This document shows positions 24,488 to 37,800 of a stretch of DNA of 64,000 bases, piece by piece. Position 1 is the first letter of the stretch. Each line of letters opens with the position of its first letter. Both the position numbers and the translations under genes were made by a program. The stretch lies in assembly GCA_003254925.1 (NCBI GenBank), contig QANZ01035879.1:76138-140137 (forward strand). The letters are read 5' to 3'. A model generated the notes under the pieces. It saw only the letters and a list, made by a program, of their open reading frames with translations, was not told the DNA's origin and did no database searches. This DNA comes from Chamaecrista fasciculata. Taxonomy: Eukaryota > Streptophyta > Magnoliopsida > Fabales > Fabaceae.

Positions 24488-26760
24488 GGTGTGCTTGGAA
24501 AATAAGTATGTAATGAAATAATGATTTTATATAATGAAAAGGTAATGAAAAAATTATGTAATGAAAATGAAATGATAAATGGTGTTTGGATTGTTTGAGA
24601 TGTAATGAAAAAAGTAGAATGTGAAATTATATAAAAGGCTATGTAATGATTGTGGATGGTTGAAATAATTATATGGGTTTTTCAAAATTGTATAAGGGTA
24701 GAATTGGTAATTGATAATGGAATAAGATGAAGATAATGAAATGATATTTTGGTATTTGGTTGTGGTTGTTATGAAATGAAATGGTAATGAAATTGTCTTG
24801 GAATTTGTGCTAAAGGTGAATATTTGTAATGAAAGTTGGAGTTGCTTTATGTAATAAAATGAAATGATCAAAATGTAAATACATGGAAATTTTTAAAACC
24901 TTCTGTTTGATCCACGATTTTATATCGGTTCAACGAATTGGTCCTTACAAAGTGAAATGTGTGTCTCGGCCCGTAAAAAATCGCATTCATCAACGATTGG
25001 GTTTCTCTTAAATTCAATGACCAAAAGATAAATTCAAGGATCAAAATAAATAATCTTTACAAATTCATGGACCAAATAATTTATCTTCAACTAACAACAA
25101 ACTATTATTGGAAATTTGATAAATAATTTCAACACTATACCGTATATTAAAAAACAAATATTACTATTTTGATTTTTGTTTTTATATTTTTACATCACAA
25201 AAAAAATTATCCATATATGTATATACAGAAGGAGGGACTAAAATGTATATTTTTTGGGTCTAAATTATATATTTTATATCATGGACCAAAATGTAAAAAA
25301 CATGGGCTGAATTATTTTATTTTAAATTTTGACACTAAAAAATATTACTAATATAATTTAAAAAATAGAAGATGGATTATCAATATATCAAAAATTATAT
25401 ATTTTGATTACTCACGTATTGACTTGTTGAGTTGGTATAATTTTAAGGACTAAAATATTTTTTTTATGTAAATTAATATAAATTATATATAATATAATAT
25501 AATATATTTATAAATAAAAAATATTTATATATTATTATATTATAATATATATATATATATGCCACAATATGCCTGAGTGTGTGGCATAATATATATTAAT
25601 ATATAAAATATAATATTATAATATAATATGTATATATATATATATTATAATTATAAAATATATTTGTGTGTGAGAGAGAAAGGGGTTTGAGTAAGAAAAA
25701 AAAAAGAAAAAATATAATAAGAAATATTGAATAGACAGAGAGAGAGTTGTAAGGGTAATAAATGAGAAGGGTATTAAAAATTACCATTTTGTCAAATAGA
25801 TTTTTTATGTTTATATTAGAGTATAGATAATTATAGGTATTTGAGTAGGGGTATGCTAGTAATTGGGTATGAAAAATGTAATGAAATGATGTTGTAATGA
25901 GATAATATTTTTGTAATGAGTTTGTAAATGGTAAACAAATAGCTGTGTTGCACTATAGCTCACGTTATATATTGAAAATGGAGATAATGAGTTTATAATA
26001 ACTTTATATTTAATTGGCAAACACACCTAAATATCTAGTCTTTTCAATATATCACAAGAGTTTCAATTTCAATATCTTTGTTCAAAATTATGTAAAAATC
26101 TCCTTTTACATTTTCAAAATCTAATTGTATATATTTCTTTTTCATGATTTTATCCAAAATTATTATAACAGCTAATTTTTTGGACCAAACACCAAAAGTT
26201 AAAACACTTAATACACTTAATGCGAGTGTTAATCAAACGATGTGAATTCAAATATCTATGATAAGATGTGAGACTTGGAAGCACCCACAACAAGGGACTC
26301 CTACCAGAAAAAGTCATGCACCACATACTCTCATATACTCAATTTTGATGGGCTCATCACTCTCATGAATGTTTTATTTTAATGAGTAAATATACTAAAA
26401 GTTAGAACACGTAACGTAGGTTAATTAAACAATGTGAATATATGCCACAAGGTTATAACTCTCAACACTACTAAATTCTTTGATGTGGGTCTTTGAAGCA
26501 CCCACAAGGTTATAACACGCTATTAATACTTTAGTTTATTGATTTATTATATATGCCATTAATATTGCTTGCATCATTAACTCCCATAAAAATTTGTATC
26601 CAAATCAAATTAATTTCAAATAGAAATAAAATTTAAGGGGAAAAATCAATTACTTAGTAAATACAGGATATTATTTTATGGCTACTAATTTTAATATAGA
26701 AAAATTGAATTTGAACTAAAAAAAAGTGTGTAAGGTCACTTAACCCAAAGTTTAACATTT
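24488..26760. other. AT-rich intergenic region, no gene seen
   Basis: Rich in AATGAAATGA phrases (24500-24860 and 25865-25925) and (TA)n runs (25490-25650). CCACAAGGTTATAAC occurs twice near 26445 and 26500. GGGTGTGCTTGG near 24487 and GGCAAACACACC near 26016 could be the ends of one large element, but no target duplication supports this. No coding region recognised. Confidence 0.5.
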
Positions 26761-26964
26761 TTTTATATAGAATCGGAGCAAAAGCTAAGAAAGCTACACA
26801 ACATAAAATTTAGAGTAAGCAACTCCTACAAAATCCCGCAAATAACAACCCTTTATATATAACCCTCAAGAGGCTCTTTAGGATTACAGAACTCCACCTT
26901 CTTAACTATAGCAAAATTCACTAACCAATTTGCAATTCTATTACGCTCTCTACGCGAGTGAGAG
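26760..26964 (-). mobile_element. L1-type LINE, 3' end (part 1 of 3)
   Basis: Minus-strand sequence distal to the RNase H region. It joins the next LINE part across the hAT-type insertion, whose 8-bp target duplication overlaps its edge. The element's 3' terminus is not sharply defined. Confidence 0.5.
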
Positions 26965-27838
26965 TAGAGCTATCAAAACGGACTCAACCCATTTAATCCA
27001 CTAAAAAGTGAGTCAAGTTGGAGAAATCTCGACTCACCAATAATCTTGGCTCGTATAGGTTGGTTCACCTATAACCTGTGAGTTAGTAGGTTGGCTCACC
27101 AATTCATTTAAAAAAAAATCTGTATTTTAAAAATTACAAATAAAACCTTATTAATTAACCTAAACCTAATTCACTCATTTACTCTTCTCTTCTTGTTCCC
27201 CACACAGTCGCAACTCACACCAACCAAACCAATACCATTATTGTTCTTTCGTCCATCCGTTAGAGTGAGTGACGTTCACACGTTTCGCTCCAATCTTCGT
27301 CCTTCTTTCTTCCATCTGAAAGGGAAAGGGAAAGGAAAAAACTTCATATTTTTAAAGTTATTTTCATATATATATATATAAAATAAATTTCAAACCATTA
27401 TTTCCTCCCTTTGGCTCTTTCCCTTCATTCTTCTTGTCTTCTTCTTCAACTATTTAGCAAATTAACAACGACACCAATGACGACTCAAACTATTGCACAC
27501 CGGCATTCAAATTTCCATTGGCGTTCTTATTCCTCTCGTCTCTTCTCTCTCTCTTCACTCTCAATCTCTCATCCTCTCTCTCTCTCTATGAAGAAATATT
27601 GGTGTGAGCAAGGGAGCTTTGATTTTTCAAGATATAGATCACATCTCCAAGGACTTTGTTGCAGTTTGATTTGAAAAAATATCATTTGAGTTAAAAAAAT
27701 GATTGGTGGGTTAAGTGAGTCGAGTTGGCAGAATCTTGGCTCACCAGGAATTTTAACTCATGTGAGCCAACCCGAGTGAGCCATAACCCGTGATGAGCCA
27801 ACTCGGGTGAGCCGAGTTGGCTAACTTTGACATCTCTA
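26965..27838. mobile_element. hAT-type non-autonomous element inside the L1 LINE
   Basis: An 874-bp insertion flanked by a perfect 8-bp direct repeat, AGTGAGAG (26957-26964 and 27839-27846). It starts TAGAGCTATCAAA and ends TTTGACATCTCTA, an imperfect terminal inverted repeat. Subterminal regions repeat GAGTTGGC/GCCAACTC and TTGGCTCACC motifs in both orientations. The middle (about 27180-27660) is less AT-rich and contains CT-rich, leader-like DNA with two unrecognised open frames (27193-27381, 27411-27674). No transposase was found. The 8-bp duplication and TAGAG...CTCTA ends fit hAT elements. Confidence 0.8.
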
Positions 27839-28828
27839 AGTGAGAGAGCTTGACCACCCAGTCCCTTTCTAGAAGCTCCTTGATTATGCCTAACGGCATA
27901 GAAAAGAACACTACTACCTTTAGTTATAAGATCAATCACCACCTTGGAGTCAACCTCCATGCAAATGTTTTTTAAGCCAGCATCCCAAGCCACTTCCAAA
28001 CCAGTCACCAAACCTCATAATTTTGCCTCAAACAAGTTACAAGCCCCAATCCATTTACTGAACCCACAATCCAAGCTCGAGAGGCATCTCTCATAACACC
28101 ACACCAAACAGCTCTATTAAGATCATTGCAAGCTTCATCAACATTGAATTTCACCCAACCATCCTGTGGGAATGACCAACCAACCAACTTTTGCACAAAA
28201 ACATCCTTCTTGACTCCTATAGTACAAAGGTAAGCCTTCAAAGAATCCTTGAACATTACCTAGATATAAGTTAAGATTTCAATCTCACTCCTACTATCCT
28301 CACAAAATATGCATTCATTTTTCCACTTCCAACAAGCCCAGCAAGCAACACCACACAACACATTCTAGTTAACTTCTCTACGATTACCCCATTCTTCAGT
28401 CAAATTCTTAAGTAGCCACCTTTGATATCATGCGAGAAGAAAGCTTCCCAAAATCTAGGATTAAACAGACTCTTCCGAACAGGCTTAACAAGTTAAGCTT
28501 GCAATCTCTTATGGCATGTAGAGAACTCTCCACCTTAAACACCACATCTTGCACAATTGGATTACTAAAACAAATCCTCTCGAACATGCAACTATATTAG
28601 TGACAATAGTTTATCTTTTCCCAATAACCAAAGAAAATTCAGGATCTTCTACAAAGCAGGCCATCTCCAAATAACCTTCCATAATTTCTCCTCTTTTAGC
28701 ATTATATTGCATCCCTAGATAAAACACCATAAGTCAATCAACTTGACAAGAAAGCATCCATCTCCTCTCTACGTTTCTTGTGCATTTTAGAAAGATATAG
28801 GAAGAAATAGACAGACATAGTGTGGGTC
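27839..28828 (-). mobile_element. L1-type LINE ORF2 C-terminal region (part 2 of 3)
   Basis: The minus strand encodes an RNase H-like domain. Around 28170-28050: GWVKFNVDEACND and VMRDASRAWIVG. Around 28010-27900: GLEVAWDAGLKN and MEVDSKVVIDLI. Before it, at about 28370-28260, is a cysteine-rich stretch (CWACWKWKNECIFCED) typical of the zinc-binding segment between reverse transcriptase and RNase H in plant L1 elements. Several stops and frameshifts make it dead. It is cut at 28828 by the Athila-like element and resumes at 45434. Confidence 0.8.
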
Positions 28829-30301
28829 TGATCAGCCTAAAAGTGAACAAGTTATTTGGTCTTCTTTTAGTGTGTTTATAATAATAATATATTATAATTA
28901 GACCAATTAATATGCTAAGGACAACACCAATGTGTGGTGAAATGAAGTGGATAAAATAGGTTAATTAGTGCTTATTTATTGTACTTTATAAATAGGTGTT
29001 ACTTAATGGTTTATTCAGTGTTTCAGATATCCAAAAAGGGCCAAACCAGGTGGGAAATATCAGAATAATCTAGAAGATCACGTTGAGCACAAGATATTCT
29101 TGTGCCGTTGGATGAGCCGCCGACGCAAGCCAGGTAATTCCCGCGGCGCACGTATCTGATAGGAATATGACGTCAACAAGTAAGCTTCAGCGCAATTTGA
29201 TGTTGCACCATCTCTTGAACCAACGACCCAAAAGGGAAATCTCGCGGCGCATATTAGTTTGAAGCAGTAGAGTATTATTTGGACGGCTAAGATTCAAGAT
29301 ACAAAGATATAATCGAAATATCGCAGATATTTTAGTGCGCCTTCGTATTGGGCCGCCGGCTCAGATCAACAGCCCAAGCGCAAATATCTTTCCTTGACTT
29401 GCGGACCAAGCACACTACTTTGTACTATAAATAGAGGTCGTCATTCCACGCTCAAGAAGCTCAGTTCAGATAAGTTTTCATTCCAATTCTCTCATTAGTT
29501 TAGAATAGTTCTCTGCCTAGAGCATGAGTAACTAAATAGGTAGATACTTGAGGAATGCCTCAAGGATATGACTTGAGTTCACTATAATTCGTTGAAGAGT
29601 CCAGATGGTGATGTTGCGTTTATGAGGTATGATTAACTCCTTCAAAGGTAATTTTTGAAGCTGTTTATACATTAGATTATTAGATCAATGCTTTATTAGG
29701 GAATGAAACCTTGACATTCGTGGAGTTTGTCTCTTTCTCGATTAATAAAGTTGCTCTTTAGGGTTTGCTAAAGAGTGTTCTATTTATCTTATAAATATAA
29801 TTAGGATTGTTATTGATATATATATATATATATATATGTTTGTTTATTGTTCCGATGTGGCAATAATATAGATTGCCCCGAAGAGCTTTGACAAATTGCT
29901 CAAAACCTAATTTGGTTGAGTGACCTATCCTAATCATATGTTCTCTCACCCTTGTTTGATTGATTATGTTTATTGTTTAAATACATAGTCTAACTTGGTT
30001 AAGTAAATGCATATCAATTATCTATTCTCTATAATGAACGAACTATGATAGTTTATCTCTAGGGTTTTCTCTCAAGTATTGTTTTGACTCACATTATCTT
30101 ATTAAATCGTGACAACCCTCAATTACCAAAGTTATAATCTTCGTCACAATTCTCTTAGCCTCATCACATTGAGTTCCACGAGAGATCCGACCTTGGGTTA
30201 GCATTTATACTATATTTTAATAAATATAGTTATACTTGCAAGGCTTGAGTATAATTAAACTTGATTGCACGCCTGGACACCTTACGACGGGTGTCCGGTC
30301 A
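28829..30301 (+). repeat. 5' LTR of the Athila-like fossil
   Basis: 1473 bp, beginning TGATCAGCC and ending GTGTCCGGTCA. It has a TATA box (TATAAATAG, 29426-29434) and GC-rich patches around GCCGCCGACGC. The 3' LTR at 43962 is its partner. Confidence 0.92.
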
Positions 30302-30302
30302 A

Positions 30303-30323
30303 GTTTTGGCGCCGTTGCCGGGG
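30303..30323 (+). other. Primer-binding site
   Basis: TGGCGCCGTTGCCGGGGA lies a few bases inside the 5' LTR. It is the tRNA-Asp-type site characteristic of Athila-lineage elements. Confidence 0.8.
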
Positions 30324-30590
30324 AACTCTTTCTTGAGTTCCTAAGAAATTGTGATTTGTTTTTGAGTCTTTTTCTTTTTAGAGTCTTTAATTTTTTTTCG
30401 TTTTTGAGTCTTTATTTTTGAGTCTTGTTTTTGTTTCAAAGTCCTTATTTTTTAGTTTAATTTCGTTTTGATTTTTTTTTTTTCATTTTGAGTCTTTTAT
30501 TATTTGTTTAATTTGTTCGAGTCTAGTTTAACTTTATTTTATTTTTTACTGCTTAGTTTTTATTATTTTAGTTATTTTCTTTTCTAGTAT

Positions 30591-32734
30591 ATGCCTAGGA
30601 AACTTTTAGAGCCTTTAGTCCCCCTAGATCCAGATTTAAATAAAACATTAAGATCCATAAAAAAGAATAAAAAAGTAGTAAACTTGGAAAACTCAGGCAA
30701 CAACCGTAAGTTAGATAATCAAGAACGCGGAGAAGTTCGCCAAAATCAAGGTCTAGACAATGGACAACCTATACCGAGAAGATCTATTAGAGAAACATCC
30801 CAGTCTAACGAATAATATGAGGTTCAGAGAAACGTGTTCCCTCAAATCCAAATGGATTTTGAGATCAAATGACAACTTTTCAATGGATTACCTAAGTTTC
30901 ACGGATTGGCCAGTGAAAATCTTTTTACTCATTTGAATAATTTGTATCTTCACTGTCGAACCATGAAACCCCTAGCACCAAGCATAGAGGATGTGATGTG
31001 GAAAGTATTCAATCTGACACTCGAAGGTAAAGCGCTAGAGTGGTATACTTATTTGGGAACTTATGAACGGACAGTTTATCTGTCCTGAGAAAATCTTAGA
31101 AGATCATTTCTCGATAAATACTTTCCAGAAGCTAAAGCATCTGCTGCTAAACAGCAAATCTCCGCCATAGAACAACGAGATAACAAAACGTTACTCGAAT
31201 ACCTAACTAAATACCAGGACCTTTTAGTAAAGTGTCCTAATCACCACTATACTGAGGAGCAGATAGTGGAGTACTTTTGTAGTGGACTCCTAGACAACGA
31301 GGCCAATCATATTGACGCTGCGTCTAATGGATCGATTACGAAGTTGGATGTCGAGACCGCATGGGAACTAATCAAGGAAGTCGCCCTCAAGTGAGAAAAC
31401 CGAAGAAGACGTACCCTTGCTGTCAAAGGAATAGTAACAAATGAGTCAGACCCGATGATAGAGAAATTGGCATCAGACATGAACAATCTAGCCATAGCTA
31501 TTAAGGAGATGAATGCCAAGTTAGCCACTTCGCCAAGAAAGGTCGTTCTTGTGACCGCACCTTGCTCCGTGTGCGATTCATATCAACATGGAAGTAGAGA
31601 ATGCCCCCATCAACTCGAGGAAGTATTGGCCATGTACCAACAAGGCCCTAGTCAATTTCCTAGAAGATTTGACAATAGATTTAGGACTGGAAATTATTTT
31701 CAAAACCAAAACTTTAACAACCCGGCTCCTCAGAGACAAAACCTTTCTTCAACTGAAACTAACACTCAACTCCTTATTAGAAAGTTTGAAGAGTCCGAAG
31801 CTCGAACTTCGAAGAAATTCGAAGATTTAGGGGAAAAGATCGATCTTCTTTCTAAAGAGATGGACATCATGAAGAGCAAGCATAAGGATCTTGAGCAAAC
31901 AGTCTTTCGAGCAATCGAGACTGACCGAAGTTTCCAAGGCTTAGTGAATAACGTAAGTACCCCTAGCAGTTCTAATGCAGTTCATGCCATTACTACTAGC
32001 GAAACCAAGCCTATAGGAAACCCTACTCAAGAAACCTTAGTGCAAACCCTAGAAGAACCTGAGCCTGAGGAAATATTTATAGAAGTCAAGGGAGGAGAAA
32101 ACTTTAGAGTCATAATCGAAAAACGCCCTAGGTATGCCCAATTCTTCTTTGGTTTCAACTACAAGAAGGAAAAGGCAAAAACCCCTGCTGTAAACGAGTT
32201 GGAAACTAAGGTGGAAGACCTGCCCTTTCCAAGCTCCCATTTAATGACTAAGGAAAAACTAGAGGAAAAGAAGGATAAGGAGATAGAAGACTTACTAGGA
32301 AAACTAAAAGTCAATGCTCCCTTATTAGAATTGGTTAGGAAAGTCCCTAGGTACACCAAGGTATTTAAAAACTTAGTTGAGAAAAAGAAAACATCCAAAA
32401 AGAAACTTCAACTAAGTCCTACCATTTCAACCCTTCTAAACCCTAAGTTACCTATAAAACGCAAGGATTCTGGTTCATTCACCATTCCTTGCATGATAGG
32501 AAAGGCTGTAGTCAATGGAGCATTGTTGGATTTAGGAGCAGCCATCAACGTTATGCCCAAGTCAGTTTACGATTCTTTGAATATGGACGGACTTAAAGAC
32601 ACATGGTTGATCCTGCAACTAGCCGAAAAAAGCAGTAGACGTCCCTTAGGAATAGTGGAAGATGTCCTAGTCAAGGTGAAAGATCTAATCTTTCCCGCTG
32701 ACTTCTATGTCCTAGACACCGGTAGTGAGAAAGC
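30591..32734 (+). pseudogene. gag-protease region of the Athila-like fossil
   Basis: Encodes an Athila-type gag: basic N-terminal part, then a retrotransposon gag domain with LEGKALEWY and EQRDNKTLLEYL. A CCHC-like zinc knuckle follows (CSVCDSYQHGSRECP). Downstream is a Lys/Glu-rich stretch and an aspartic-protease-like segment (ALLDLGAAINVMP). The region is broken and is interrupted at its end by the first nested solo LTR. Fossil. Confidence 0.85.
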
Positions 32735-34794
32735 TGTTGGGAATCCTAGGCGCCTAAGGCAGCGGAAGCAAAAATAAAATAAAAAAAACGCCTAGGTCCT
32801 ATGATTCCCGAACGGATCCGCTAGTAGAATTTAAAACTTTTGGTTAGTGTTATACCTCACGAGTTTCAATCTGATGGTTGAACAGGGCGAGTTCCACGGA
32901 GTCCACTCCCAGCGTTCTCCCTCTGCCAGTAATCCACACGAACAGTTTCTTTGAACACCGAGGTGCTAGCCTCCAATTCTTTTCTCCAAAAGAATCTGGG
33001 ACCAATCTACAGACCTCTAACTTCAAGAACTCCTTCTTGAATCAGCAATTGAGGTGGCGCTTAGAAGAATCCCCCACAAGAACTCCTTCTTGCCTATTCT
33101 TCTCTCACAAACCCTAATTGTAGAGTAAAGTCGAAATTCCCTAACTCTTAGAGAAAGTCGACTTTCTCTTGTGTGTGTGCAAAGGAATATTTTCTCTCTC
33201 TAACTCTTAGGAGGAAAACCAAATTAGGGTTGCATAAAATTGCTTGTCAGACAATTCTGGTGCAAGTCGACTTGCCCATATATTTATAGATCAAAATTTG
33301 GTGATTTAATTATTCCTAAAATAAAGATATTCTGATAATATAATTATTTTAAGACTTGAATTTATAATTATAATATTACCTTAATATTATATTTAAATTC
33401 AAATTGCAATCTTGGAGAATCAAATTGAGAGATCAAATCTCCCAATGGGACCCACCATCCATGCGCCATCTCTCTCCCTAATTTCCTTGGAATTTTATAA
33501 ATCAAAAACTTCCTTATTTTTGATTCACCAAAGATTCTGAGATGAGATCTTCACCAAATCTTTTGAATTTAAATCTTTTGAAATCTCTATCAAATCTTTT
33601 GAATTCAAACTTATTATTTGAATTAATAAAACAATTTTATTTATCCAAATAATTTCCTTAGAGGCGCCACCCTCATTATATTTATTTAGGAATTTTATAA
33701 TTCAATAATTTCCTAACTCTTAGGAACATTATCTGAATTATTTTCCTAATATTTAAATTGTAAATAATTAATCTCATTAATTATATAAACAATTATTTAT
33801 ATTTAAATTTGTCCCACAAATCTAAATATGTCATCTGTAGATTAATTAAGACAAGACATAATGTCCCAGACATTTCCTCTATGTCTTAAATCGTGTCACT
33901 CGCGTGACCCACGAATTAACCCTAATTCGTGTTCCTTTCAAATGGTGTTCAGTTCCTGCTCATGTGTGACCCAGCAGGCCCCACGTGAAGTTGGCAGCAG
34001 GGCATCCCCATGACCTACAAGTCGTGAGCGGACTCTAGCAAGCCATCACAACTACCCTAAACACGTGAGTTATCGTTTTTAGTAAAACGACTTAACCTTA
34101 GTACCTCCGTGTCAGAGATCCGATTGTCCTACGATATCTTGGTCATGGACTAGGCACAGGAATGTCATCCATAATCCAAACCACAACTTTCTCGATTCCC
34201 TGAGTAAGTCTCAATTCTTGAGTGGCCACTCTTTTTCCTGGACAGACTCATCGAGGGCGCCAGTTAGATATCTCTCATCTGATGAGGGAAAAAATCCCAT
34301 TTTGGCCAATCCACATTCCACAACAATGCAATCAACCAGACCCGTACTTAGCCCTTATGACTACCCTGTTACGGGCAGCGTTAGACTAAGCCAAAGCCTG
34401 ACAACTGTAATGCCGGAATAATGATGACCTCAAGTCAAAGGCATCGCTACAGGCGTACAAGGAGAGGCAAACTGATGACTAAACCCATGCAGGACTCTCC
34501 GGGTCAGTCCAGCAACTCGTAACCACCTTACATAATTGCACCATGACTCTCGTCCCAGCATCTAGTGCGTGCATCTCATGCACCGAGGTCATGCTGGTCT
34601 TAGTTCATTTTTGTTCCCACAAAAATAATCGCCCAGGGACAATTTTAGATTAATTATCTCATAATTAATCATGGATGTTATCATAGTAAACATGCTAATA
34701 ACATGATAACACATTAATTTATCTTCCATAAATTAATAATATGTTCACAACATATTTACATAAAACGATTGGCCCTAGGGCACAATCTCCAACA
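32735..34794 (-). mobile_element. Solo LTR A nested in the Athila-like fossil
   Basis: 2060 bp, TGTTGGGAATCC...ATCTCCAACA, with perfect 5-bp duplications AAAGC (32730-32734 and 34795-34799). It lies in opposite orientation to solo LTRs B and C, whose ends it shares in complement. No internal region or partner LTR is present, so it is a solo LTR. The superfamily is not determined. Open frames inside are incidental. Confidence 0.85.
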
Positions 34795-34833
34795 AAAGCT
34801 ACCGATTACACCATAATTTTAGGTAGACCTTTC

Positions 34834-37800
34834 TGTTGGAGATTGTGCCCTAGGGCCAATCATTTTATGTGAATGTTTTGAACATATTGTTTTGATTAAT
34901 TTATAGATGATAAATTATGTTGTTATCATATTATTAGCATGTTTATTATGATAATGTCCTTGATTAATTATGAGATATGTAATCTAAACTGTCCTTGGTC
35001 GATTATTCTCGTGGGAGCGTGAATGAACCAAGACCAGCATGACCTCGGTGTATAGAGATACATGCACTAGATGCTTTATGAGAGTCATGGTGCAATAAGT
35101 AAGGGGGTTACAAGTTGCTGGACCGACCCGGAGAGTCCTGCATGGGTTTAATCATAAGCGAGTCTCTCCTATACACCTGTCACGATGCCCTTAGACTTGA
35201 GGTCTTGACTATTCCGGCGCTATAAGTGTCAAACTTTGGCTTAGTCCAACGTTGCCCGTAGTAGGGTAGCCATACAGGCTAGGTACGGGTTTGGTTGTTT
35301 ACCGTGCTGAGGAATGTGGTTGACCAAGATGGAATTTTGTCCCTCATTAAGATGAGAGCTATTTAATTGGTGCCCTCGATGAGTCTGTCCAAGGAATGTG
35401 TGGCCACACAGGGAAATGGGACTAACTCAGGAAATCGAGAAAGTTATGGTTTGGATTAAGGATGACTTTCCCGTGCCTTATCCAGGACCAAAATATCGTG
35501 TGACAATAGGGATTATGACAAGTTGTTACTTAGGTTAAATTGATTTTGTAAAAACGATAACTCACGTGTTTTGGGTAGTCGTGATGGCTTGCTAGAGTCC
35601 GCTCTCGACTTGTGAGACATAGAGATGACTTGCTGCCAACTTCACGTGAGGCCTGCTGGGTCACACACAAGCAGGATCAAGATGCCGTAATGGGACACGA
35701 ATTAGGGTTAATTCGTGAGTCACTTTAGTGGCACAATGTGAGACATAGTTGAATGTCTTAGGACATGAAATCTTGTCTTAAATAATAGGGTAAATTACAC
35801 ACAAGGGCCTTGTGGTTTAACCCATTTTCAGATAGGGTCCCTGTGGTTTAAAAAGTATCGGATAGGGTCCATGTGGTTTGCTCCGTTAACAAAAAGGGTC
35901 CTGAGGTATATTTCCGTCCAAAATTTGACAGAAAATTTGGCTAAAATTTTATTTTAAGACCCAAACTATATATTTTTATGCGTTTGAGTTCCTAAAGGAC
36001 TTTGATGCAAAAAAAGAAAAGTTTAATGAAGTTTTAATTAATTTTGCCCCAAAATCCAAAAGTTCTTCTTCTTCCTGTCGCCTCCTCCCGCAACTGAACA
36101 TCATCACCATGTGTTAAGCGGAAAAGCCAAGATGTGGGAAGAAGAGCACGAAGCTTCTAGCGGCATTGGGTTACAAGGTGAGGTCTTAAGCAATGGAGAT
36201 GGTGATGGGCAGTGCTCAGGAAGATGGGATTTCTCATCTCAATTGCGATTCCGTCCTCTAGATCCGTCTTGCTCACCAAATCGACGATTTCGTTCTTGCT
36301 ACGGCGGTGTCCTCCACCATCCATCACCAGCGTCGATTTCTCCAATTCCCGACATCAGATTGGGAATCAATCGCGAGTTGAGAAGCTTGCCTACTGGATC
36401 GGATTCCGTATCACCGCCGCTGCCGCCAGCATCGTCGGAGCCAACCGGTCGAGTTGAGAAGCTTCGTGCTCTTCTTCCCACATCTTGGCTTTTCCGCTTA
36501 ACACATGGTGATTATGTTCAGTTGCGGGAGGAGGCGAGAGGAAGAAGAAGAACGTTTTCATTTTGGGGCAAAATTAATTTAAACTTCATTAAACTTTTCT
36601 TTTTTTGCGTCAAAGTCCTTTAGGGACTCAAATGCATAAAAATTTATGGTTAGGGTCTTAAAATAACATTTTAGCCAAATTTCCGTCAAATTTTGGACGG
36701 AAATATACCTTAGGACCCTTTTTGTTAACGGAGCAAACCATAGGGACCCTATGTGACACTTTTTAAACCACAGGGACCCTTTCTGTAAATGGGTCAAACC
36801 ACAAGGACCTTCTATGTAATTTACCCTAAATAATATCTACGTTTATGATATTTAAATTTGTTGGACAAATTTAAATATATTAATCGATAAGTAGCTAATT
36901 TGATTAATCTATTTATAATTAAATTCTTGTTTATAATATTAGAGAATGATAGATTAAAAAGGTTTCCTAAAAGTTAGGAGATTATTGATTTATTAAATTC
37001 TCCAATATTAGGATAACAAGGGAGAGGGTGGCGCCTCATATGTATTGATTTAATAAATAAAAATGTTTTGTTAATTAAATCAAGATTTGAATTTGAATTC
37101 AATATATGATTTTGATTTCAAGACTTAAAGTTTGAATTAAAGATATTAAGGTAATATTTTAATTCAATATTGTTAGGAATTAACAAAGTTGGTTATAACT
37201 ACCTAAGAGTTTGGGTTGTTATGGAATTCCTCTTAAACAAGATGAGGGTGGCGCATATCTTGCATTCTTGGGGTGCAAGATTTGATCTTGCATTTTGAAT
37301 TTAAATATGTGCAATTCGAATTTATGATTTAAGATATTAAAGTAATATTTTAATTATAAAATCAATTTCTCATGACTCATTCCAACCAATAGGATTTGAA
37401 CAATCAAGATTTGGTTTCATGATTTGATCTTGAGGTGTCAAATTCGAATTGCCTCCTATTGGATTTTGAATTATAATATTAGTGTAATATTATAAATCAA
37501 GATTCCCTGAATATACAAATGTTAATGAAATTATAATATTCAAGATTTTAGGGATTCACTAATTAGATTAGTAATTCCCTAAATTTAGGAATGAGGATAT
37601 TATAAATACCCACACACTAGGCATAGGCGCCTAACACAAGTGAGTTAGCATTTTTTAGAGTCAAAAATTCGCCAACCCTAGTTTTAAGAGAGAGAGAGTC
37701 AATTTTCTTCTTAGAGAGAGAAAGTTCGACCTACATCATATAATTCTAGGATCTTCGTGTGTGAGTTGCGCCAATCAATCTTGAGGATCAAGAACCGTTC

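Noticed and set aside
24486-26027. One large element with GGGTGTGCTTGG and GGCAAACACACC as terminal inverted repeats
   Set aside because: The inner sequences do not pair as arms and the flanks show no direct repeat. The similarity may be chance or belong to separate decayed elements.
29758-29949. Minus-strand open frame present in both LTRs of the Athila-like fossil (also 44891-45076)
   Set aside because: It recurs only because the LTRs are duplicated. It is low-complexity at one end and matches no known protein.
36111-36623. Independent host gene of 170 aa
   Set aside because: The frame lies wholly inside a foldback element and crosses its inverted arms, so it is not an intact gene.
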